From Kocuria sp. p3-SID1428 (GTDB lineage: Bacteria; Actinomycetota; Actinomycetes; Actinomycetales; Micrococcaceae), in NCBI RefSeq assembly GCF_025149945.1, contig NZ_JALXVH010000037.1:1-26634 (forward strand): a stretch of 26,634 nucleotides of DNA. The letters are read 5' to 3'. Position numbers and translations under genes: made by a program. Positions 7,072-13,681 of the stretch are shown here, piece after piece. The notes below the pieces were generated by a model. That model made no database searches, was not told the DNA's origin, and saw only the letters and a program-made list of their open reading frames with translations. Numbering within the stretch: position 1 is the first letter of the stretch; every line of letters begins with the position of its first letter.

Positions 7072-7923
7072 GTGAGCGACCTCCCGACCCCGCTGGACCG
7101 TGCCCGCTCCCTGTCGCGGGACCGTGCCCTGACCGAGCAGGCTGATCAACATGCGATCACCCTCGAATCGATCCTTGCCGTGCTCCGCTCCGGCCGACTC
7201 GCGGATGCGGCCGCGCGCAGGGAGGCCACGGAGATCGCCTCCTCCGCACTCATCCGTGCTCGTTCGGTCCATGAGCAGCAGGAGAGCGTGCTCGAGCCGG
7301 TGGCCGAGGCATTCTCGCGCCTGCGCGCCGAACTGCGTCCTCTGATCCGCTCCGGGCCACTGCACGTCCAGTTCGCCGAGCCTCCTGCGCGAGGACGGGC
7401 GCTGCCGGGCCCGGTAGCTCGGGAAGCCCGAGCCATCTCCCGCACAGCAGTGCTCTCGCTCATGGACCGCGCGGACGCTGCACGCGCCCGGATCGGCTGG
7501 GACTGCGATGGCCGCAACCTGCTGATGGAGGTCCGTGACGACGGGGGAACCGCGGTGACGGCGGACGACGACACACTGCGTCCGATCGTGGAGCGGGTGG
7601 CCGCGCTCGACGGAACCATGGACGTGGAGACGACCCCGGGCTGGGGGACGACGCTGCGGATCGAGATCCCGCTGGACCCACCCAGCGCAGCGCTCACCGT
7701 GGAGGGCGCCGAGGAGCTCACCGACCGGGAGAAGCAGGTGCTGCGCCTGGTCGCGACCGGGATCTCGAACCAGCGCATCGGCGACCAGCTCGGGATCACG
7801 GCGAACACCGTGAAGTACCACGTGGCCAACTTGCTGCGGAAATACGGCGCCCGTACGCGCGCCGAGCTCGCAAGCATCACTCACTCCCATGATGCGCACC
7901 ATCCGAGCTCCCGGACTCGATAG
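7072..7923 (+). CDS. Histidine-kinase-like ATPase / LuxR HTH regulator
   Basis: A 283 aa protein with two parts. Residues about 70-200 resemble a sensor-kinase core: a charged helical segment and then an HATPase-like fold with a degenerate N box (AREARAISRTAVLS), a DDGG G1-like motif at about 156-159 and GWGTTLRIEIPL at the end. Residues about 214-270 form a LuxR/GerE helix-turn-helix (LTDREKQVLRLVATG, then ANTVKYHVANLLRKYGARTR). There is no receiver domain, membrane segment or phospho-accepting His in a clear H-box, so it probably acts as a cytosolic one-component regulator whose ATPase-like domain may bind nucleotide or another ligand. It is divergent from hxlB-hxlA and is the likely regulator of formaldehyde assimilation. 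The GTG start at 7072 is chosen from a -10-like box directly upstream; no Shine-Dalgarno is visible. Confidence 0.82.
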   Translation: MSDLPTPLDRARSLSRDRALTEQADQHAITLESILAVLRSGRLADAAARREATEIASSALIRARSVHEQQESVLEPVAEAFSRLRAELRPLIRSGPLHVQFAEPPARGRALPGPVAREARAISRTAVLSLMDRADAARARIGWDCDGRNLLMEVRDDGGTAVTADDDTLRPIVERVAALDGTMDVETTPGWGTTLRIEIPLDPPSAALTVEGAEELTDREKQVLRLVATGISNQRIGDQLGITANTVKYHVANLLRKYGARTRAELASITHSHDAHHPSSRTR

Positions 7924-8152
7924 CGGGCCTCGGTCCGGACGGTGACTGCGGTGCCCCGACCTGGCACCCGGCGCGGAAGATCCCACCATCACCGGTCGGC
8001 CGGCACTGCGAGCGGTGGCGTACCCGCAGCATGGGCGTGGGTCCGGGCTGTCGAGCGATGGTGACCACCAGCGGACATGGTGCGCATCCTTCTGGGCCGC
8101 CCATCGGCCACGCCAGATCAGATGTCACCTCTCCGTGCGGCAGTCCCCTGCG
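7924..8152. other. Non-coding stretch before the IS256 remnant
   Basis: No recognisable gene, terminator or repeat on either strand. It may include unrecognisable upstream parts of the decayed transposase gene that follows. Confidence 0.4.
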
Positions 8153-8406
8153 TGGGACGGGTTCCTCGCCGGCATGGTCGCCCGCGACCTCACCGGGGAG
8201 CGCCTGGTGACATCGGATGCGCATGCGGCGGGGGGGTCACGGCGATCGCCGCGCATCTGCCCGGGGCGGCCCGGCGGCGGAGTCGCACCCACTGCGTCGT
8301 GAACCTCATGGCCGTGACCTCGAAGAGCTGGTGGCCGGCGGTGAAGGCGATGCCGCACGGTGTCCATGACCAGCCCGACGCGAGAGCGGTGAACGCGCAG
8401 CTGTGA
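8153..8406 (+). pseudogene. IS256-family transposase remnant, frameshifted
   Basis: Two adjacent frames give consecutive parts of an IS256 (Mutator-type, DDE) transposase. The first, 8153-8224, reads WDGFLAGMVARDL then TGERLVTSDAH, matching the family's WREFLR.LVARGLSGVRLVTSDAH block with the catalytic Asp. The second, 8236-8406, reads VTAIAAHLPGAA, then RSRTHCVVNLM, then a PWV...QPDAEAV-like segment (VHDQPDARAVNAQL) before a stop. A frameshift near 8225-8235 separates them, and both the N-terminal half and the last third with the catalytic Glu are gone. No inverted repeats were found. A dead relic that shows past IS activity beside the formaldehyde genes. Confidence 0.8.
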
Positions 8407-8462
8407 CTGATACGCTCCGGCACCGCCCGCGTCCCACCGTGTTCTGGGTTCGCGGATCGGCC

Positions 8463-10364
8463 TCAGGCCTTCGCCGCCTGGGTGCGGCTCCCGCGACGGC
8501 TGGATTCCAACATCTCGGTCAGTGAGCGCGCGTCATAGCTGCCCATCATCCGACAACCATCGACGAAGAACGTCGGGGTCATCTTGGCGCCGCTCGCCTC
8601 CGCGCTCGCGATGTCCCGCTGCACCCTCGCAGCAACCTCGTTGCTGTCGAGATCCTTGATGAACGCCTCGACATCGAGGCCCAGCTCAGCCGCGTAGCCG
8701 ATGAGATCCTCCCTCTCCAGCGCGTTTTGCCGAGTGAAGACGAAGTCGAGCCACCGCCAGAACATGTCCTGCTTCGCGGCCGCCTCGGCGGCCCGTGCGG
8801 CGAGGGGGCCGTGAGGATGGTGAGGCAGATGCCGCACGACATAGCGCAGATCGTCACCGAAGCGCCCGTGCAGGTCTTCCCATGAGCCAGTGGCGTGCGC
8901 GCAGAACGAGCACTCGAAGTCCACGAACTCCACGAGGGTGAGCCGGGCGTCCTCCGGTCCGCGGATGTGATCCACCTCGGGGTCCACCGGAGAGTCGAGC
9001 GTCATCGGGAGATCCGCCGTCTCCTCTCCCCACCGACGGGCCGCGACCTTGAAGATCGACCAGCCCAGAACAGTGGCGAGCACCATCGCCACGAGCACGC
9101 CCAGCGTCGCCTGGCGCCCCAGATCCGAGGAGGAGTCGAAAGCGAGGCTGATGACCAGCAACGACACGGTGAAACCGATTCCCGAAAGTGCTGCCCCGCC
9201 GAACACGCTGCCCATTCCGACTCCCTCCGGCAGTCGGCCTGCGCCCATCCGAACGGCGAGGAGCGTCGCGATCCCGATTCCGAGGAGCTTGCCGAGCACG
9301 AGCCCCGCGATGACGCCCCACGTCACAGGCGAGCCCAGCGAGTCGGCCACCACCCCGCCGCCCAGGTCGACCCCGGCATTGGCCAGAGCGAAGATCGGCA
9401 CGACCAGCAACGCCGTGGGGAGACGGAGGTACTCGTGCAACCGCTCGTTGACCGACACGCCCTGGGACAGCCCCCGTCCGACGGCACGCGCCGAGGAAGC
9501 GCTCGGGGATTGCCAGAAGTCGCGGAACAGCTGCCGGGCGGCGACCACCTCGTGCCGTTGCGTCGGGTAGGCGGGGATCAGAAGGCCGGCGATCATGCCC
9601 GTCAGCGAGGCGTGGATGCCGGAGGACAGAGTCGCCAGCCACAGCACGATGACGATCCCCACATACGGAGCGGCACTCCACTGCCGGGAACGGCCCAGCA
9701 ACCAGAGGGCGACGAGGCAGCCGAGAGCGACCAGCAGCGGGACGGGCCGGATCTCGTCGCTGTAGAACACCCCGATGATCGACACCGCAAGGAAGTCGTC
9801 GACCACCGTGAGAGTCAGAAGGAAGACGCGAAGCTGCCCGGAAAGCCGGGGCCCGACGATCGCGAGAGCACCGAGCATGAACGCCGTGTCCGTTCCGACG
9901 ACCGCCCCCCACCCGCGAAGCCCCTCGCCACCGGACGCGCCGACGACCAGGACATACACCAGCCCGGGCAGCGCCACGCCCGCGACACCGGCGATCGCTG
10001 CCAGGCGTGCGCGACTGCTGTCCCGCAGGGCCCCATACGCAAACTCCTGGCGCACCTCGAGACCCACGACGAAGAAGAACACGACCATGAGCCCGTCGTT
10101 GATCCAGTGGTGCAGATCCAGGTGCAACCCGAACTGGCCGATGTCGATCCCCACGCTCTGGTGCCACAACTCGAAGTAGGAAGAGGACAGCGGCGAGTTC
10201 GCCCAGAGGAGGGCGAAGGCCGTGACAATGAAGAGCAGCATGGCCGATCCCGACTCCGTGCGGAGCCTTCCGACTATGCCCCGCGGGGATGAGCTTGGGT
10301 GAGACACCGCTACATTTTGCCTGAACATGCTGGCTAGCCGTGCAGCGGGACGGGAGGATGGCAC
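8463..10364 (-). CDS. nhaA: NhaA Na+/H+ antiporter fused to DsbA-like domain
   Basis: The first ~445 residues are an NhaA antiporter, which exchanges cytoplasmic Na+ for external H+: about 12 hydrophobic segments, the paired ion-binding aspartates D189-D190 (TLTVVDDFLAVSII) equivalent to E. coli D163-D164, and family blocks WINDGLMVVFFFVVGLE and ALSGIGFTVSLL. Residues about 465-625 are a thioredoxin-fold DsbA-like domain with CSFC at 485-488 and cis-Pro loop TPTFFVDG. The 633 aa length fits the two-domain form found in actinobacteria rather than the ~390 aa NhaA of E. coli. The first start is a GTG at 10364; an ATG at 10328 (MFRQNVAV) is equally possible, and neither has a clear ribosome binding site. 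It is not obviously in an operon. Confidence 0.92.
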   Translation of the reverse strand: MPSSRPAARLASMFRQNVAVSHPSSSPRGIVGRLRTESGSAMLLFIVTAFALLWANSPLSSSYFELWHQSVGIDIGQFGLHLDLHHWINDGLMVVFFFVVGLEVRQEFAYGALRDSSRARLAAIAGVAGVALPGLVYVLVVGASGGEGLRGWGAVVGTDTAFMLGALAIVGPRLSGQLRVFLLTLTVVDDFLAVSIIGVFYSDEIRPVPLLVALGCLVALWLLGRSRQWSAAPYVGIVIVLWLATLSSGIHASLTGMIAGLLIPAYPTQRHEVVAARQLFRDFWQSPSASSARAVGRGLSQGVSVNERLHEYLRLPTALLVVPIFALANAGVDLGGGVVADSLGSPVTWGVIAGLVLGKLLGIGIATLLAVRMGAGRLPEGVGMGSVFGGAALSGIGFTVSLLVISLAFDSSSDLGRQATLGVLVAMVLATVLGWSIFKVAARRWGEETADLPMTLDSPVDPEVDHIRGPEDARLTLVEFVDFECSFCAHATGSWEDLHGRFGDDLRYVVRHLPHHPHGPLAARAAEAAAKQDMFWRWLDFVFTRQNALEREDLIGYAAELGLDVEAFIKDLDSNEVAARVQRDIASAEASGAKMTPTFFVDGCRMMGSYDARSLTEMLESSRRGSRTQAAKA

Positions 10365-10466
10365 GCACCGTCAGCGCTCGAGGAGCCGTCGATAGAGTCC
10401 TGTCGCTCGCCGAACGAAGGACTCGACCATGCTCAGCCTCAGTTGCTTCGAGGAGCGGTAGCGCCG

Positions 10467-10742
10467 TTGTACCTCCTCGCGCCCCAGCTTTGGCCGGCCC
10501 TCGCCCTCTTTCTCCTGCTCGCGCTGCCGATGGTCGTCACCGATGCACGCGAGTCGCGGCTGCCGCTGCCGCTGAATCTCGGCCTGCTCGGCGCCGGTGC
10601 CGTCGCACTCCCGATCACCGCGGTCTGGGTCGGCTTCGATCATCTGATCTGGGCGGCCGTCTCCTGCGGGATCGCGACCGTCTTGATGCTGGTCCTGTTC
10701 GTCATCTCGCGCGGCGGCCTCGGGTTCGGCGACGTCATCCTC
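10467..10742 (+). pseudogene. Truncated A24-type prepilin peptidase
   Basis: A hydrophobic protein fragment of about 92 residues resembles short actinobacterial type IV prepilin peptidases (aspartic protease family A24), which cut and may N-methylate pilin precursors. The first catalytic Asp is in VVTDARESRLPLPL, and the second lies in GGLGFGDV, the GxGD hallmark. Sequence homology ends right after that motif, where an IS3-type element begins; the remaining membrane helices are absent. The TTG at 10467 with GAGGAG upstream is a plausible start, and a TTG at 10443 would extend it. The frame stays open into the IS, so a chimeric product is possible, but a working enzyme is unlikely. Confidence 0.65.
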
Positions 10743-10784
10743 ATAGCCCTCGGTGCGCATCTCGTCGATGAACGCGCAGATCAA
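10742..10784 (-). pseudogene. IS3-family orfB remnant (first 14 codons)
   Basis: The minus strand reads MICAFIDEMRTEGY from 10784, the standard start of the IS3-family OrfB transposase (helper helices before the rve/DDE domain). It overlaps the orfA stop by four bases, as expected for programmed frameshifting. At about 10742 the frame enters the antisense of the prepilin peptidase gene, so the whole catalytic integrase core is missing. Confidence 0.75.
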
Positions 10785-11092
10785 CGGTTGCGGGGGTCGA
10801 GCTCCCCCGCGAAGAACATCGAAGCCCGACGGAGGATCTCCTTGTCCTCGCGAAGCCGCTTGTTCTCGGCCTTCAGTCGCTTGACCTCGGCAGACTCTTC
10901 GCTCGTGATGCCGGGGCGGGTTCCGTCATCGACCTCGGCCTGCGCGAGCCAGCGCCGCACGGACTCCCGCGAGACGCCTTCCTGTCGATCGACTGCGGTG
11001 ACTGCGGCGGTCAGGGTGGGGTACTCCTGCTGGTGCTCTCGCACGAGCCGCACGCACCTCGCGCGCAGCTGGGGATCGATCTTCTTCGACAT
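10781..11092 (-). CDS. IS3-family transposase OrfA
   Basis: A 103 aa DNA-binding subunit. An N-terminal helix-turn-helix (PQLRARCVRLVREHQQEYP through GVSRESVRRWLAQAEVDDG) is followed by a heptad-like coiled coil (AEVKRLKAENKRLREDKEI) and the conserved LRRASMFFAGELDP end. In intact elements it is fused to OrfB by -1 frameshifting to make the active transposase. The start MSKKIDP at 11092 is chosen because it fits the family and has AAGGA upstream; an upstream in-frame ATG-like start would only add non-family residues. It appears intact, but has no partner here. Confidence 0.85.
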   Translation of the reverse strand: MSKKIDPQLRARCVRLVREHQQEYPTLTAAVTAVDRQEGVSRESVRRWLAQAEVDDGTRPGITSEESAEVKRLKAENKRLREDKEILRRASMFFAGELDPRNR

Positions 11093-11335
11093 GCTGTCCA
11101 TCCTTCCGGACTCAAACAGCAGCGGCATCAAACCTGGGCCGATTCACCTGCCGCCCGATCACCCCCGATGCCGCACTCGAGCACGGACATGACGACCGAG
11201 CACGTCACGCTCGCGAAGGGGTGGTGCGGCCGTCGGCGAACACCCTTCACCGCGGCGAGGTGCCGGAGGCATGATGAAGGCATCACTCGAGGACGGGGAC
11301 GGGTCTCGAACCGCCCCCGGGAAACGGAGCAGATC

Positions 11336-11995
11336 ATGACGAACATCGCGATCATCGGCGGCCACGGCAAGGTCGCGCTGCGGCTGGCTCCCCTGCTGGT
11401 CGAGGCGGGCGACGAGGTCACCTCGTGGATCCGCAGCCAGGACCAGGTCGAGGACATCGAGCAGACCGGGGCCACCGCCAAGGTCCTCGACGTCCAGCAG
11501 CTGTCCACCGAGCAGCTCTCGGACGAGTTCGAGGGCATGGACGTCGTCATCTGGTCCGCCGGTGCTGGCGGAGGAGACCCCGAGCGCACCTGGGCCGTGG
11601 ACCGCGACGCCGCGATCCGCACCATGGACGCCGCCGAGAAGGCCGGCGTGGGCCGGTACGTGATGGTGTCCTACCTGGGCGCCGGTCCGGATCACGGCGT
11701 GGACGAGTCCGACGACTTCTACGCCTACGCCGAGGGCAAGACCCAGGCGGATGAGCACCTGAAGAAGTCCTCGCTTCGCTGGACCATCCTGGGCCCGGGC
11801 ATGCTGACCCTCGACGACGCCTCCGGGAAGATCACCGTGCTGCCCGAGGGTCAGCAGCCGGACAACGCCGACACCTCGCGCGCGAACGTCGCCGCAGTGG
11901 CCCATGCGGTCCTGTCGGACGACACCACGATCGGGCGCAAGATCAACTTCGTGGACGGGGACACCCCGATCGCGGAGGCCATCTCCGCTTCCTGA
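11336..11995 (+). CDS. NAD(P)-binding atypical SDR family protein
   Basis: A 219 aa Rossmann-fold protein of the atypical short-chain dehydrogenase group that includes NmrA-like and YwnB-like proteins. The nucleotide loop is IIGGHGKVA at residues 5-13, where the third Gly of the usual GxxGxxG is replaced, and DVVIWSAGAGG near residue 69 closes the fourth strand. The region YVMVSYLGAG holds a Tyr but no classical YxxxK pair, and YAYAEGKTQADEHLKKS carries a candidate Tyr/Lys for the active-site helix. Length suits the small 210-220 aa subgroup. The ATG at 11336 follows CGGAGC; the frame is open further upstream through the IS edge, which is not part of the protein. Substrate cannot be assigned; stress-linked quinone or sugar-nucleotide roles are known for relatives. 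Confidence 0.88.
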   Translation: MTNIAIIGGHGKVALRLAPLLVEAGDEVTSWIRSQDQVEDIEQTGATAKVLDVQQLSTEQLSDEFEGMDVVIWSAGAGGGDPERTWAVDRDAAIRTMDAAEKAGVGRYVMVSYLGAGPDHGVDESDDFYAYAEGKTQADEHLKKSSLRWTILGPGMLTLDDASGKITVLPEGQQPDNADTSRANVAAVAHAVLSDDTTIGRKINFVDGDTPIAEAISAS

Positions 11996-12028
11996 TCAGA
12001 GCGCGCCTGCGGAAGGCGCACGGTCACG

Positions 12029-12071
12029 ACGACGGCCGCGAGCGAGTTCCCCGCTCGTTCGCGGCCGTCGT
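12029..12071 (+). terminator. Long hairpin terminator after the SDR gene
   Basis: Arms 12029-12046 and 12054-12071 pair over 18 bases with one wobble and a seven-base loop (TTCCCCG). It starts 34 bases after the SDR stop. No long U-tract follows, but stem strength and position support termination. Confidence 0.8.
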
Positions 12072-12178
12072 CTGCCATGCAGGGACCGGCCCCGGCGCGT
12101 GCCATCTCGAGGATCGGGCTAGTGTCAGTCTCCGAAGACGCGGGACATGGAGGTCCCGCGGGGTCGCGGAGGATGAGT

Positions 12179-13627
12179 ATGAGCCAGGTGCGAGTCGGTC
12201 AAGCGCAGGGGACGGGCCTGCCTCCGCTGACGTCTGGGAAGCATTCGCGCTTCCTGGACAGGCTGGTGGTCATCGCGACCTTCGGCGGACTGCTGTTCGG
12301 CTACGACACCGGCGTGATCAACGGCGCCCTGGGCCCCATGTCGGAGCCTGGGGCGCTGGATCTCTCCCCGATGGAGCAGGGCGTCGTGACGTCGTCGCTG
12401 CTGATCGGCGCCGCAGCCGGCGCGATCATCGGCGGGCGCTGCTCGGACCGCTGGGGGCGTCGGCGCACGATCCTGGCCATGGCGGTCCTGTTCTTCATCG
12501 GGGCGCTGGGCTGCGTGCTCGCCCCGACAGCCGGTGTCATGGTGGCGTTCCGCGTGGTCCTGGGTCTGGCGGTGGGCGGAGCCTCGGTCACCGTGCCGGT
12601 CTACCTCTCGGAGATGGCCCCCACCGAGCGCCGCGGGGCCATGTCCGGGCGCAACGAGGTCATGATCGCGGTCGGTCAGCTGCTGGCGTTCCTGATCAAC
12701 GCGATCATCGGCAGCGCGTTCTACGAGGTCCCCGGGCACTGGCGCGTGATGCTGGCCGTGGCCGCGCTGCCGGCGCTGGCGCTGTTCTTCGGGATGCTGC
12801 GCATGCCGGAGTCGCCGCGCTGGCTGCTGGCTCAGGGCGACCGCGATGCCGCGCTGAAGGTCCTGGAGCGGGTCCGTACTCCGGAGCGCGCCAAGGCGGA
12901 GCTCGTGGAGGTCGAGGGGCTGGCCGCTCGCGATGCGGCTGAGCACGAGGGCGGGCTGGCGACTCTGCGCACCGAGCCCTGGGTGCGCCGCGTGCTGCTG
13001 ATCGGCATCGGCGTGGCCGTGTCCCAGCAGCTCTCCGGCATCAACTCCGTCATGTACTACGGCACGCTGCTGCTGGAGCAGGCGGGCTTCTCGTCCTCGG
13101 CCGCCCTGATCGCCAACGTGGCCAACGGCGTGATCGCCGTGATCGGCATGCTCACCGGCATGGCCCTGATCGACCGCGTGGGACGACGACGGCTGATGAT
13201 CTTCGGCTTCACAGGCATCACGTCAATGCACCTGCTGATCGGGCTGAGCGCCCTGCTGCTGCCCGAGGGGCTGGGGCGGGCGATCTTCATCCTCATCTTC
13301 GTGGTGCTGTTCGTGGGCTGCATGCAGGCCTCGATCGGCTTCGGCGCGTGGATCATCCTGGCCGAGATCTTCCCGCTGAAGTTCCGCGGGGCGGGCATCG
13401 GGATCTCGGTGCTGATGATGTGGCTGGCCAACGCCACGGTGACCCTGCTGTTCCCGCAGGTGGTCTCGGCCACCGGCATCACGGTGACGTTCTTCCTCTT
13501 CTCCGGTCTGGGCGCGGCATGCCTGTTCTTCTTCTGGCGCTTCGTCCCGGAGACCAAGGGGCGCTCGCTCGAGCAGATCGAGGAGTCCTTCGCAGCCGGT
13601 GAGCTGAAGCAGATCCACCGCCGCTGA
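12179..13627 (+). CDS. MFS sugar porter family transporter
   Basis: A 482 aa major facilitator of the sugar porter family, the group with E. coli GalP, AraE and XylE, importing a sugar with protons across the membrane. It shows 12 hydrophobic segments and the hallmark motifs LLFGYDTGVINGAL at the first helix, SDRWGRRR in the loop between helices 2 and 3, PESPRWLL before the central loop, QQLSGINSVMYY in helix 7, and PETKGRSLEQIEE at the C-terminus. Two ATGs are close: GGAGG abuts the one at 12173 but is six bases before the one at 12179, so the latter is chosen. It converges on galK, so galactose is the natural guess for the substrate, though family members also carry xylose, arabinose, glucose and inositol. 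Confidence 0.92.
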   Translation: MSQVRVGQAQGTGLPPLTSGKHSRFLDRLVVIATFGGLLFGYDTGVINGALGPMSEPGALDLSPMEQGVVTSSLLIGAAAGAIIGGRCSDRWGRRRTILAMAVLFFIGALGCVLAPTAGVMVAFRVVLGLAVGGASVTVPVYLSEMAPTERRGAMSGRNEVMIAVGQLLAFLINAIIGSAFYEVPGHWRVMLAVAALPALALFFGMLRMPESPRWLLAQGDRDAALKVLERVRTPERAKAELVEVEGLAARDAAEHEGGLATLRTEPWVRRVLLIGIGVAVSQQLSGINSVMYYGTLLLEQAGFSSSAALIANVANGVIAVIGMLTGMALIDRVGRRRLMIFGFTGITSMHLLIGLSALLLPEGLGRAIFILIFVVLFVGCMQASIGFGAWIILAEIFPLKFRGAGIGISVLMMWLANATVTLLFPQVVSATGITVTFFLFSGLGAACLFFFWRFVPETKGRSLEQIEESFAAGELKQIHRR

Positions 13628-13647
13628 TCCTCTGACGGCCCCCTGCA

Positions 13648-13675
13648 GCGCCGTCGGTCCCCGGACCGGCGGCGC
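13648..13675. terminator. Bidirectional hairpin between convergent sugar porter and galK
   Basis: Arms 13648-13660 and 13663-13675 form a 13-base stem with one wobble, exactly between the two convergent stops, so it could end both transcripts. Confidence 0.7.
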
Positions 13676-13681
13676 CGCGTG

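Larger units (their letters stand above)
10742..11146 (-). mobile_element. Truncated IS3-family insertion sequence
   Basis: It contains a complete orfA and only the start of orfB. The upstream end is estimated near 11146, where the minus strand reads TGAATCGGCCCAGG, similar to IS3-family termini. The downstream end is lost at the junction with the prepilin peptidase fragment at about 10742. It cannot move by itself because the DDE domain is gone. Confidence 0.65.

Noticed and set aside
8895..10292. A 465-codon frame antisense to nhaA
   Set aside because: Rich in Arg/Glu/His/Asp/Gln, no hydrophobic core; it is the reverse complement of transmembrane codons.
10743..11192. Continuation of the prepilin peptidase frame through the IS3 element
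   Set aside because: It is antisense to orfA and not peptidase sequence; only a chance open frame.
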